DNA of 64,000 nt. It comes from Aspidapion aeneum. Its lineage: Eukaryota > Arthropoda > Insecta > Coleoptera > Brentidae. Below are positions 10,062 through 20,742 of the stretch, one piece after another. The stretch's first letter is position 1. The number at the start of each line of letters is the position of its first letter. The position numbers were made by a program, and so were the translations under genes. The stretch lies in NCBI GenBank assembly GCA_963576565.1, contig OY755039.1:85061289-85125288 (forward strand), given 5' to 3'. The notes under the pieces were generated by a model, which searched no databases, was not told the DNA's origin, and saw only the letters and a program-made list of their open reading frames with translations.

Positions 10062-10531
10062 TGTTAGCTCCCGCTAAATTTCGCGGTGTTTGTAAATTTT
10101 AAAACCACACAATTGAATGACGGACAGAGTGCATTCGCGCATTTTGGACATGCGCACCAAGAATCAGTGAGAGCCTTTTTCGACCGCCTCGAGAAATGGC
10201 GTGTTAATTTACTTTCTCCAACTATTTCAAATTTCTACACCTGAAAGTGCTCGATTTTGGTGTACTGAAGCATAGAACTAGAAACTTCAGCCCTTCAGCT
10301 ACGTGGTGACATCATAGATCCAGATAGGGGCCCCTTGGAAGTGGAGAAATTGGCTGCAAACTGGTGAGTGCTTTGTCTCTGATTTCCGTTGTGTGGTACC
10401 CACAATTAACCTATGGACCTTCTAATCATTTCGTAATTTCATATCAATATATTTATGTTTGTTCGCGCTTTCATTAATTAAAATATATACAGTCCATTGC
10501 ATTTATCGTTTTTCTTACTGCGGGCATAACA
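10062..10531 (+). repeat. BEL LTR1 (extra outer 5' LTR)
   Basis: It starts TGTTAGCTCCCGC and ends GGGCATAACA (TG...CA). It is followed not by the internal region but by TGAGTG and then a second LTR lacking its first five bases. Confidence 0.93.
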
Positions 10532-10537
10532 TGAGTG

Positions 10538-11004
10538 GCTCCCGCTAAATTTCGCGGTGTTTGTAAATTTTAAAACCACACAATTGAATGACGGACAGAG
10601 TGCATTCGCGCATTTTGGACATGCGCACCAAGAATCAGTGAGAGCCTTTTTCGACCGCCTCGAGAAATGGCGTGTTAATGTACTTTCTCCAACTATTTCA
10701 AATTTCTACACCTGAAAGTGCTCGATTTTGGTGTACTGAAGCATAGAACTAGAAACTTCAGCCCTTCAGCTACGTGGTGACATCATTAGATCCAGATAGG
10801 GGCCCCTTAGAAGTGGAGAAATTGGCTGCAAACTGGTGAGTGCTTTGTCTCTGATTTCCCTTGTGTGGTACCCACAATTAACCTATGGACCTTTTAATTA
10901 TTTCGTAATTTTCATATCAATATATTTATGTTTGTTCGCTCTTTCATTAAATAAATTATATACAGTCCATTGCATTTATCGTTTTTCTTTCTGCGGGCAT
11001 AACA
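10538..11004 (+). repeat. BEL LTR2 (inner 5' LTR, 5' end trimmed)
   Basis: It begins at GCTCCCGC, so TGTTA of the LTR start is missing. It ends GGGCATAACA next to the primer-binding site. The bases before it (TGAGTGG with the shared G) resemble TAAGTGG, which follows LTR2 itself at 11005-11011. Confidence 0.9.
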
Positions 11005-11008
11005 TAAG

Positions 11009-11028
11009 TGGTCCTTCGAACCGGATTA
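11009..11028 (+). promoter_or_regulatory. Primer-binding site
   Basis: TGGTCCTTCGAACCGG starts four bases after LTR2. The leading TGG pairs with a tRNA CCA end, as expected for minus-strand priming. I did not assign the tRNA species. Confidence 0.75.
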
Positions 11029-11402
11029 TTTAAAATTTACTCCATACGATGGTATTAATAAGTCGGCCATTTATTTTCACGCCGAGATCAATGCCTTCGT
11101 AATGAAACGAGAGAGATTTTCGCTCGACCTTCGGTAGCGGCGCAGTTCACGTGTTTTTTCGGTCCGCTGCTATGGTAACGTACCGTGGTTATTCAGTAAA
11201 CAATTCGAAGCAATCAAAATAAACAAGCACATGTTCAGTGTGTTAGGTGTGTTCCATATCATTTCGATATTTAAAACAATTTTCATCAATTGCGATAAAT
11301 TAGTGCATATTTTCGACAATTCGTCATTTTTCTATTTCAGAAGCATTAATTTAGCGTTAATTGTATATTTACCGACAATTTCGTCATTTCAAAGGTAAAA
11401 TC

Positions 11403-11753
11403 ATGTCTGTCAAAAAAGCCGTGCAAAAACGCAAGGGTTTTTTATCTGCGATCACCGAGTGTTATGTGTTTTCACAGACCGCGGCATCGGACGAAAAAGC
11501 GAGAAACGAGTTTCAAGTGAGGTATTCCGATTTGGATGAAACCTTCGATAAATGCATGCTGGCACATAATGATGTCATTATGTTGATAGACGACTCGGAC
11601 GACGAGGAGTTTAAAACGCAGGATGCGATCCTTCCAGAAGCTCGTAAATATTTTTATGCGTGTAAGGGGGTTTACTCTAAAATATTTCCGGTTGAGGCCC
11701 CATCCTTTTTGGGATCATATGTTCGACAAAACGAAACTCCAAAACTCAGTTAG
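11403..11753 (+). pseudogene. gag N-terminal segment (BEL/Pao)
   Basis: The first ATG with coding-like sequence is at 11403, giving 116 residues from MSVKKAVQKRKG to ETPKLS before a TAG at 11751. A start at 11361 in the same frame is possible but less gag-like. The acidic DDSDDEEF stretch and the downstream continuation fit the N-terminus of BEL/Pao gag, ahead of DUF1759. Just past the stop the expected continuation, with an IPIFPGD-type motif, is in another frame. This marks a small indel. A further deletion removes part of the capsid region before 11802. Confidence 0.75.
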
Positions 11754-11801
11754 GTATTCCCATATTTCCAGGTGATAAAAAACTATTGCCAAGCTTTTTG
11801 A

Positions 11802-14204
11802 GATGAGCCTTTAAAATTGATATCAGGGATTAGCTTATCTGATCAAAATTATAAAATTGCTTACGACAAATTAGTCAATAGATATCAAAACAAGCGAGAC
11901 CTCGCAAATGATGCTTTAAGCACAATTATGAACTCCACCTTAAAAAACGAGTCAGCTAAAGAATTGCGTAATTTAATTGACACCTTTTCTGAATCCCTAG
12001 AAATTTTAAAATCACTTAGCTTTGATGTTGACAGTTGGGACTTTATTTTTTTCATTTTGTTAGAAAAATTGGATATTCCGACGCGTTCAAATGTCGAAAT
12101 GAGTCACGCCAATACTAATACCGAAGTTCCCACTTTTCAATTTCTAGAAAAAAGATGTAAAGTTTTGGAATCACTTCCTCAATCAACAGCACCCAAAAAG
12201 GTGCCTACCTATCAAAAATCAAATTCTATGCAAAATCAGTTTGGGCAAAAGCCTACCTATCAAAATTCAAATTGTATGCAAAATCAGTTTGGGCAAAAGC
12301 CTACCTATAAATCATCATCAAGTACGGGAATAAAATGTTTCCGGTGTAATCAAGGTCACGTGCTTTCGAAATGTCAAACATTTCTTGATCTCGCACCTAT
12401 CGATCGCCTATCTTTCGTCAAGCAGAAAAAATTATGTCTAGCGTGTTTTCATCCCTTGCATCGGGTAGATACGTGCAAATCAAAATATTCATGCAAGACT
12501 TGCAATAGTAAAAGGCACCACACTTTAACTCATATCTTAGAAACTAATCAAGAGTCTGGAAGCCAAGATACTAGTCCTGTCATTCACACACCACCTGTCA
12601 ATAATCTTCATGTGTCATTAAATACCTCAGGACCTTCAAGTACCTTTCTTTTATGCACCGCCATAATAGAGGTTATGGACGGTTGCGGAAATTTTAAACC
12701 TGTAAGGGCACTGCTTGATTCTGGATCACAGACAGGATTCATCAGTGAAAAGTGTATTCAGCGTCTTAATCTTCCTAGGAGAAGTTACACCACTGAAATA
12801 TTCGGATTAAATCAGATGTCTTCTTTTACTTCCAAAGGGCTCGTTCAATGTCACATTAAGCCACAAGGACAGGTCACTCCTTTACTTAATTTCGAAGCAA
12901 TTGTCGTTCCACAATTATGTTCCAATATGCTTACATTCACTTTGAACGATAATCAGTGGAAACACTTGGAAAACCTTAAACTTGCCGACACATCTTATTT
13001 CAAATCTAGACCTGTGGACCTAGTTATTGGTTGCGAGCTATTCGCACAGATATTCAAGGAGGACAGGGTTCTTGGACAAATAGGGCAACCTTCAGCCCTT
13101 GAAACTATCTTTGGCTGGGCCGTCATGGGAAAAGTTGACGAAGTAGGTAGTCTTACGGAACGAACCAGTTGTTTTTTAACGAGTCATTCACCTCCTTTAG
13201 AGGTCATTCTTCCTAAGTTTTGGGAAATCGAACATTTGCCTAAAAAACAAATCTTATCAAAGGAAGAAAAACAAGCAGAATCAATTTTTACTGCGAGTGT
13301 AGTACGCCAACCGAGCGGTAGATTCATGGTAGATCTTCCGTTTAAAGATAAAATAAACCCTGACCTAGGAAATACTTATCCGCAAGCTTATCGTAGATTT
13401 TTACTTCTAGAAAATAGATTAATCAAAAATCCTGATCTGTACACTGCCTATTCAAGTTTCATGCAAGACTATATCGATTCTAATCATATGAGTTTAGTTT
13501 TATCTAGTCAACCAAAAGTCGACGTATCATGTTTTTTAGCACATCATTGCGTACTAAAGCCGGAAAGCTTAAGTACAAAATTAAGGGTAGTCTGGGATTG
13601 TTCGGCAGTCACCCCAAAAAATATTAGTCTGAATGACACGTTGTTATCTGGACCGAAACTTCAAAAGGATATTGCTTCTTTACTCCTTACGTTTCGTCTT
13701 AATCCTATTGCCTACATTGCTGATATCAAACAGATGTTCCGTCAAGTCCTTATCAATCCTTATCACCGTCCTTATCAAAGGATATTGTGGAGGTTTTCTC
13801 CACAGGACCCACTTTCAGTGTGGGAACTTTCTACTGTCACTTTTGGCATGACATGCTCACCTTTTCTAGCCATGCGTACATTAAATGACCTGGCAGAGGG
13901 AGAAAAGGAACGTTTTCCTATGGCTAGTACTGTTCTAAAAACGTCAATCTATATCGACGATATCTTAAGAACTAGCCCTTCGCTTTCTGAAGCTCTCTCC
14001 CTTCAAACAGAACTCAATGATTTGTTGAAGTCGGGAGGATTTGAACTTAAAAAATGGGCAAGCAATTGTCCTGAGTTATTGGCAACATTGCCAGAGTCCG
14101 ATCGTCAAATGCCTCTCTCTTTCGACAAGGAGGAACCCCACTTTATCAAAGTTTTAGGACTTCAATGGCATCCAAAAAACGACATTTTTTCTTATCAATG
14201 CTGA
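11802..14204 (+). pseudogene. gag C-terminus, protease and reverse transcriptase
   Basis: Numbering from codon 11817, this 795-residue stretch starts inside the DUF1759 gag region (SGISLSDQNYKIAYDKLVNR). It runs through three zinc knuckles from about residue 173 to 240: CFRCNQGHVLSKC, CLACFHPLHRVDTC and CKTCNSKRHHTLTH. The first has one residue fewer than usual before the His. The aspartic protease site is LLDSGSQTGF near residue 300. The RT follows, with LRVVWDCSA, YIADIKQMFRQV, and the catalytic YIDDIL near 712-717. Two imperfect PTYQ/KSNSMQNQFGQ repeats precede the knuckles. It ends at TGA 14202-14204, and coding continues in the same frame immediately after. This part would have supplied RNA packaging, polyprotein processing and cDNA synthesis in the cytoplasmic particle. 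Confidence 0.93.
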
Positions 14205-14711
14205 ATGAAGGACAATTCCCCAACCAAACGTTCCATTTTATTTATCATAGGAACATTCTTCGATCCCTTAGGTTTTCTTTGTCCCTTGTTGCTACAAGCA
14301 AAATTTATTTTGCAACAGTTGTGGATATCGAAAATAGGCTGGGACGAAGAACCAGATTCTTCTATCATCGACTCTTGGAACAAACTTCGTTCTGCATTCC
14401 CGCTTCTTTCCAATTTTCAATTACCCCGACAAATCAAACTGTCAAAAATCAATACCTGTCAAATCATCGGCTTCTGTGACGCTTCAATTCGAGGCTACGC
14501 AGGCGTCGTATATTCTCGTGTAGAAGAGGAAAACAATATCTCTGTTTCTCTCATATCTGCAAAATCTAGGGTCGCGCCTATAAAGTCACAAACTTTGGCT
14601 AGGCTAGAACTCCTAGGCGCATTTCTTTTAAGCGAATTAATTGACTTCGTTGTATCTAGCTATGAAGGAAAAATAACTTTTACGAATATCGTTACTTTCT
14701 GCGATTCGTAA
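14205..14711 (+). pseudogene. RT connection and RNase H segment
   Basis: This is the same frame as the preceding stretch, separated only by one TGA. It has FFDPLGFLCPLLLQAKFILQ, typical of the BEL/Pao region between RT and RNase H. RNase H acidic positions follow: FCDAS, LARLELLGA and FCDS. It ends at TAA 14709-14711, exactly where a residue is expected between FCDS and VVLHWF. This looks like a point nonsense change and not a true end. The module would degrade the RNA of the RNA-DNA hybrid. Confidence 0.88.
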
Positions 14712-15662
14712 GTCGTATTGCACTGGTTTTCATCCCCTCCTAATCGCTGGCAAACCTTTGTTGGAAATCGAGTCAGTAGAATCCAAGAAATCATTCCCTC
14801 AAACTCGTGGCGCTACATTCCTTCTGCTTTAAATGCAGCCGATATTGCGTCACGAGGGGCCACCCCTTCACAGCTCATGTCACATGACATGTGGTGGAAC
14901 GCACCGTCGTTTTTGTGGTCTCCCGAAAACAAATGGCCCGATTTTCATAAATCAAAAATGCCGATTGATTTCGGAGATATTAATCTGGAGGAAAAGCCAC
15001 AGGTCTGTTGCAATGCGATAATTGACGTTAACTTCTTAGATCAGCTTCTTATCAAATATTCATCTATATCAAAAATTCAACGTATCATTTGTTATGTCCT
15101 TCGAATAGTTAACCTTTTTCAAAACCATTCCTATCAAAAACCCACTAAGCCGCCGAACCAAAAAGTTATTTTTGAGAATATTGTTTTTCCTACCACCGGT
15201 GAGATGCAAAGTGCGTTATTCCTTCTTATCAAACGCGTTCAAGGTTCTTGTTTTTCTGAGCTTTTTTCCGCGTTATCTAAGGATAAACCAATACCGAAAC
15301 CTTTCCGAAAACTTTCACCTTTTCTTGATGAAAATAATATCATTAGAGTCGGTGGCAGATTACAAAAATCTGACCTTTTGTCTTATTCTGCAAAACACCC
15401 CGTCTTACTTTCGAGTAACCATCGTTTAACTACTCTTCTTATCGAGTCCACTCATCGACAATACCTTCATCCTGGGTTTAAAACATTACATAATCTGCTT
15501 TTACAGCAATTTTGGATATTATCTGCCAGACGGGCAATTCAAAGAGTGCAATGTTTTAGAATCAACCCTAACCCTTATAGACCGCCCATAATGAGTTCAC
15601 TTCCCGCTCATCGAATCAATCAACTTAAACCTTTTTCGAGTGTAGCTATCGACTTTTGTTGA
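14712..15662 (+). pseudogene. RNase H tail and integrase N-terminus
   Basis: It continues in the same frame. After the RNase H end come RYIPSALNAADIASRGATPS and the WWNAPSFLW region. The integrase start follows, with THRQYLHPG supplying the zinc-finger histidines and FRKLSPFLDENNIIRVGGRL just before it. Of the two expected cysteines, only the one in QCFR remains, and the earlier one reads Arg. The first catalytic Asp lies in VAIDF near 15650. A TGA at 15660-15662 replaces the residue expected before PFF. The domain would join cDNA to host DNA in the nucleus. Confidence 0.87.
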
Positions 15663-15986
15663 CCTTTCTTTGTGATTCCTCATCGTTACCGTGGTTGTAA
15701 AGCTTTCAAATCGTATGTCTGTGTGTTTGTCTGTACGGCCACACATTGCGTGCATTTGGAATTAACCATGGAACTGTCCACCGAAGGGTTTGTAGGTGCA
15801 TTCCATCGATTCATTTCCAGACGTGGAAGCGTGACGCAATGCTGGTCAGATCAAGGCAGTAATTTTATAGGGTTTCGTAACCAAATACTTGATTACGCAA
15901 GAAGTGCGGCCACCAGACTTTCTATTCGTTGGCATCTGGGACCTCCTCTCAGTCCACATTTCAATGGCTGGCGTCAAAAGTTTTAA
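15663..15986 (+). pseudogene. Integrase catalytic core, truncated
   Basis: It reads on in the same frame from the TGA: PFFVIPHRY, then VCTATHCVHLELTMELSTEG, FISRRG, and CWSDQGSNFIG holding the second catalytic Asp. At PHFNGW the sequence loses the short tract that normally carries the catalytic Glu and shifts frame, ending at 15986. The third catalytic residue is therefore gone. Confidence 0.87.
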
Positions 15987-16464
15987 AACTCACTTTGTTC
16001 GAGTTGTCGGCGACCAGAAGTTGTCCATCATGGAAATGTCCACCCTTACATGTCGCATAGAAGCCGTACTTAATAGTCGCCCTTTATCTCCTGCCTCTTC
16101 AGACCCACACGATCTTCAACCTCTTACCCCTGGGCATTTTTTGACCCTTAAACCCCTTAATTCCGAAATTCCGGAGTCAGAATTGTCCGAGGTTCCCCTA
16201 AATCGGCTCTCGAGATGGCAAGTAATCCAAAAACTACATAATGATTTTTGGAAACGGTATTCTATAGAGTATTTGCATACGCTACAACAGCGACACAAGT
16301 GGGTTGATTCGTCCCCAAATATCAAATTAAATGATTTGGTTATCATAACAAGTGATCACAGCCAATCACCTTTGAAATGGCCGGTCGGTCGGGTCATCGA
16401 ACTGCAAACGGTCACCGGTGTTTACAAGCGGCCAGTTGTAAAACTGTGCCTATTGCCGAATTAA
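15966..16464 (+). pseudogene. Integrase C-terminus in shifted frame
   Basis: From about 15966 coding moves one frame: GVKSFKTHFVRVVG, then MSTLTCRIEAVLNSRPLSP, LTPGHFLTLKPL, WKRYSIEYLHTLQQRHKW and SPLKWPVGRVIELQ, ending at TAA 16462-16464. These are the standard post-catalytic and DNA-binding motifs of BEL/Pao integrase. The start at 15889 in this frame is just the overlap upstream and is not coding. Confidence 0.88.
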
Positions 16465-16682
16465 AAGCAATTTTAATTTTTTCTACCTATTGAAGTCAAT
16501 TATTACAATAGGTAATTATTATTATTAATTTTTTTAATTTTGTTTGTTTGTTTTGACTTTTTCGGGTTTTCGCTATCTCTAAATAAACTTACGCTACTTA
16601 TCTGTTCTTCATTCATTTATATTTATCGGTCGATCATTTTTTTTTATCTATATCTGTCCGGCTGATATTCTAAAATTGTGTG

Positions 16683-16697
16683 TTTTGGAGGGCAGTT
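16683..16697 (+). promoter_or_regulatory. Polypurine tract
   Basis: The purine-rich TTTGGAGGGCAG lies immediately upstream of LTR3, the usual site of plus-strand priming. It is short and contains one C. Confidence 0.6.
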
Positions 16698-16698
16698 A

Positions 16699-17170
16699 TG
16701 TTAGCTCCCGCTAAATTTCGCGGTGTTTGTAAATTTTAAAACCACACAATTGAATGACGGACAGAGTGCATTCGCGCATTTTGGACATGCGCACCAAGAA
16801 TCAGTGAGAGCCTTTTTCGACCGCCTCGAGAAATGGCGTGTTAATTTACTTTCAATAACTATTTCAAATTTCTACACCTGAAAGTGCTCGATTTTGGTGT
16901 ACTGAAGCATAGAACTAGAAACTTCAGCCCTTCAGCTACGTGGTGACATCATTAGATCCAGATAGGGGCCCCTTGGAAGTGGAGAAATTGACTGCAAACT
17001 GGTGAGTGCTTTGTCTCGGATTTCCCTTGTGTGGTACCCACAATTAACCTATGGACCTTTTAATTATTTCGTAATTTTCATATCAATATATTTATGTTTG
17101 TTCGCGCTTTCATTAATTAAATTATATACAGTCCATTGCATTTATCGTTTTTCTTACTGCGGGCATAACA
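16699..17170 (+). repeat. BEL LTR3 (3' LTR)
   Basis: It runs TGTTAGCTCCCGC...GGGCATAACA and is collinear with LTR1 with about ten differences by eye. It is followed by target duplication CTGTA. Confidence 0.95.
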
Positions 17171-17595
17171 CTGTATATATTTTATTAAATGAAGCGCGAA
17201 CAAACATAAATATATTGATACGAAATCACGAAATAATCAAAGGTCCATAGGTTAATTGTTGGTACCACACAACGGAAATCACAAACAAAGCACTCACCAG
17301 TTTGCAGCCAATTTCTCCACGTTCCAGGGGCCCCTGTCTTGATCTAATGATGGCACCACGTAGCTGAAGGGCTGAAATTTCTAGTTCTATGGTTCAGTAC
17401 ACCAAAATCGAGCACTTTTAAGCGTAGAAATAGTTGGAGAAAGTAAATTAACACGCCATTTTCTCGAGGCGGTAGAAAAGGATCTCCCGGATTCTTGGTG
17501 CGCATGTCAAAATGCGCGAAAATGTACTCTGTCCGTCATCCAATTGTGTGGTTTTAAAAACTAAAAACAACCGCGAAATTTAGCGGGAGCTAACA
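17171..17595 (-). repeat. Old inverted solo LTR, right part
   Basis: This is the reverse complement of the BEL LTR from its CTGTATATA region to GCGGGAGCTAACA. It is more diverged than LTR1-3. With 10019-10061 it makes one LTR split by the full-length element. Confidence 0.88.
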
Positions 17596-17807
17596 AATAA
17601 TGCAATTGCAATTTAATTTAATTTTTATTATTGTATGTGAGGCAATTCGTCTATTCTTTTTTTAGAATGACGAATCTACCACTTTGTCTTTAAACTTAGC
17701 CGGTTTATTTACGTTTATTATAGAGGACGGCTTTTTGGAGTTTAAAAGGTCTTTTTTGTGATCGCCGTTCTACCTCGAAAACGGGTTTGCCTGCACCCCT
17801 GAGAATT

Positions 17808-17995
17808 TCTCGTTTCTGTATTGTGACACCGTGCACCTGCATAGATAGAAGTTTTCCGAAAATGTATGTATGGTCTTCGGTAGTTCAATGTCTAGAACGT
17901 TTGCGTACAGAGCAAGAGGTTCCACGTTCGAGTCCCGGCCGAAGACAGAAAACTTTTTTCTTATTTTTATTTTTTTAATTTCACTTGTTGTTTAT
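17808..17995 (+). repeat. tRNA-like dispersed repeat, copy B
   Basis: It shares the upstream 70 bp and tail of copy A. The tRNA-like unit is 17874-17946, with acceptor TCTTCGG/CCGAAGA and a perfect D stem GTTC/GAAC. The anticodon loop is GTACAGA (triplet ACA), and the T stem has two mismatches. Confidence 0.6.
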
Positions 17996-19300
17996 AAGGA
18001 AAGTTATGTCATAAAACTGATTTTTGTTTTTCAAAAATAAATAATTATTAGGAACATTTATCAGGTTATTATAAAAAGTAATTTGAGAAGTTATAGGTGT
18101 GTGCGTGGTGACAACTTGACCGCTCCGCATTGTTCGGTCAACTGCCGTCGCGTGTGGTAAAGTATCACTTTCCGCATTTGTTAGGTAAATAACTATTAAA
18201 AGCAGGTTAAATAGAAAAAAGAAATGTGGGCGACACTGAATTACGCCTTTGAAAGTTCATTCGGCAGTTCATGAATAACTACCCCGTACGGTAATAAAGC
18301 GAAATGGGTTTTTATAAATCATTTGAATCGATAAGTCATCGCGAGGAAAATAATTTATAAAATTCTACAAAATAATACCCGAATAATACGTTAAGAAGTT
18401 GATAAAGAAACAAAATTTTTTTGAAAATCATTTCTAATAATTAAGAATATCAAACACTTTTACACCAGTATTTATCAAAGGGTCTACAGTGCTAAGTGCT
18501 ACAATCCTAGGTTGAAAAGAATACATTTGGTTGTAGGTTTAACTTAATTTTTCCCGTGAGTGCAATAGTTTTTAATATTTATATAAATTGTTTATAAATA
18601 CCTTGTGATATGGGTCATCTTTTTTCGTTGTAACAAAGACATTATTTCCACACAAAGGTTATAAATAAATAAAAATAATAAAATATTTTGGTTTAAAAAT
18701 GGTACCCATATTTAAACCTCCAAACGTCACTAGAAAATGTCGAATAAAAATGGTGTAAGTCAGTGTCAGCTGTCCGCTATATTCTACATGTTCAATTGTT
18801 TTGGTGAATGTGTAATTAAAAAGGGATTCTAATATATCTTGTGCTTTTTACAGTATTTAAATATTAATACGTATTTAATACGGTAATACAGATATAGTTT
18901 TAAGTTATTTATGTATTATTTAGCTTTGAATATTTTTGCATATAAGTTTTTTTGTCAATCATGAATTATTTCTATTGTTTTTCGAACTTTAAACCACCCC
19001 TCTGGAGTGTTACTACAATTTGAGACTATTTTTAACGGGAATCCTACGACTGCAAAGACCAAATTTCCAAAAAATGACATTTCGTTACAAAATTTTTATG
19101 TGGTTTTTCTTTATTTCTAAAGTTAATTTGAATTTATATGAGATGAAACTCACTGAGAAATGCTTACTATCATATCGCACATTAGAGTCAACCAAATCTT
19201 TGCAGTTATTTGACCTGTGTGTATTAAAAAAATACATTTAAACCGGTCGGTATCAAGTCTATATATAGATAGGATGGAACACATTTTGTTTTTTTTAGGT
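17996..19300. other. No recognisable feature
   Basis: AT-rich, with no repeats matched elsewhere in the window and no coding-like frame. The 73-codon plus frame near 19020 looks like chance. Confidence 0.4.
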
Positions 19301-19305
19301 CTTAC

Positions 19306-19471
19306 GCATGTATTTCCGTAAAATTGTGATCATCGCCCGCGCAGGTTCGTCATTTAGACCGAGCATAAGATATTGACCAGCAAAACGGATCGAACCGCGA
19401 AATTCTGTGTGTGGTTGATTTTGACCTCCTCTAACACCCAATAAGATATTTTGAGTCAAACCATTTATACC
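19306..19471 (-). CDS. Exon-like segment, unknown product
   Basis: On the minus strand the sequence after ACTACAG (a plausible acceptor) reads GINGLTQNILLGVRGGQN, QPHTEFRGSIRFAGQYLMLG and LNDEPARAMITILRKYM. It then meets GTAAG, a plausible donor. The 166-bp open segment starts in phase 0, has mixed polar and hydrophobic composition, and is far less AT-skewed than its surroundings, unlike the chance frames nearby. I do not recognise the family. The acceptor side lies in a block duplicated at 20583-20742 that lacks the coding part, so this could be an exon of a transposon or viral relic as easily as of a host gene. Confidence 0.35.
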
Positions 19472-19583
19472 CTGTAGTATGATAAAAAATTTAAAAGTCA
19501 AAAACAAATGAACTACAAACCATTAACTACTTTCCAAAAAAAAATTCGTTAATTCCATCTGGTCCATTTAAAAATACAATGGT
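19415..19583. repeat. Direct duplication, copy 1
   Basis: It shares TTGATTTTGACCTC, GTCAAACCATTTA, then AAAAGTCAAAAACAAATGAA and TTCCATCTGGTCCATTT with 20583-20742. Copy 2 lacks a few bases between CCTC and AGATATTTT. Confidence 0.85.
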
Positions 19584-20132
19584 GTGACACGCGACTGCAG
19601 TCAAAAGTGTGATTTAATTTTCTTAGGCACTGGTGTGTAGACAAAGATAAATTGGTGATCCGTGGTGTTAGTATAAAATTATATAAAATAAAAATATTTA
19701 GGCGGGATTTTTAAATTATATCTCCACCGTTCTCCTTTTGGAAGGGAGAACATTTATCGTAGGTAGGGAAAACGAGTTGTAAATTATCTCTAGTACCATG
19801 CAAGAAACGTTAACACATTTATGGGATGTTACCTGCAGAGAATAGAGATACGATGACTACATAAACCACATAAACATCTGTAAAAGCTGGTTCAGCTGCT
19901 GAAATAAGGGAAATAATAAAAACAATAATATAGAGACCTTGTGGACCTTGATATGTGTGTATTGGTCCTAGAAGGGCGGCAGCGAAAAGGATAATAAACG
20001 CAACTGTTAATAAATAAAAACAAAAAAAAGCATCTACATAATTTTATCTCATAAAAAGTAATTTTGCCAATAAAATGAGATAGTTCTGCAGCGGTTCTGA
20101 GCACTGTCCTTGTTGAATTAATGTGTATGTGT

Positions 20133-20230
20133 CAGAGGCGGATCTAGGAACTTTATTTTGTCAAAACTAAATGTAGTTTGAGATTTGGGGGGGAAATTTC
20201 CCCCTTTTCCCCTCCCGTAGATCCGCGCCT
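20133..20230. mobile_element. Short hAT-type MITE
   Basis: About 98 bp with ends CAGAGGCGGATCTA and TAGATCCGCGCCT. It is flanked by GTATGTGT on both sides (20125-20132, 20231-20238). The flank is itself TG-repetitive, so the duplication is suggestive only. The 36150-36162 end (GGATCCGCCCCTG) may be part of a related element. Confidence 0.55.
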
Positions 20231-20582
20231 GTATGTGTATGTGTAAGTGTATTATAGTGTGAATTTTTACCAGTTTTATTTCAGTTTTTACATTGTTATT
20301 GTTAATTTCTTAAGGAAATATATTATATTTAATTAATCCAGAGTGTAAATAATATGGCTTTAATTTATACTTTAATTAGTAACAGAGTAGATCAAAATAA
20401 AAAAAATATTTTTATTGTATAAAACCTAAAAAACCGCGAATATTAATTACTGGGTACATAAATATACATTTTTCCAATTATTTATACCCCTATTTTCATC
20501 CATTATAGCGGTACGAGACCAAATTAAATTTTTTCAACCTGTTTTATTTTTAAATATTATTGCCCTAATATCAAATTTTTTA

Positions 20583-20742
20583 GTTTGATTGATTTTGACC
20601 TCTAGATATTTTAAGTCAAACCATTTACACCCTGTAATATGATAAAAAAATTAAAAGTCAAAAACAAATGAACTACAAACCATTAACTACTTTCCAAAAA
20701 AAAATTCGCTAATTCCATCTGGTCCATTTCAAAATACCTATC
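20583..20742. repeat. Direct duplication, copy 2
   Basis: Partner of 19415-19583, about 1.17 kb away in the same orientation. It contains the poly-A-rich middle and the TCCATCTGGTCCATTT end. Confidence 0.85.

Larger units (their letters stand above)
10062..17170 (+). mobile_element. BEL/Pao LTR retrotransposon, inactive, with an extra 5' LTR
   Basis: It is flanked by a perfect 5-bp duplication CTGTA (10057-10061 and 17171-17175), the size expected for BEL/Pao. Order is LTR1 (10062-10531), a 6-bp linker, LTR2 (10538-11004), PBS, gag-pol in one main frame, polypurine tract, LTR3 (16699-17170). Domain order gag, zinc knuckles, aspartic protease, RT (YIDDIL), RNase H, integrase is that of BEL/Pao. 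The reading frame is broken by a gag frameshift with deletion, three later in-frame stops and an integrase deletion. The three LTRs differ from each other by roughly 2 percent by eye. It is inserted into an older inverted solo LTR of the same family. Confidence 0.95.

Noticed and set aside
10836..11033. Open frames inside the LTRs (also 17002-17250)
   Set aside because: They lie wholly in LTR sequence, recur only because the LTR recurs, and have no gag/pol or other motif.
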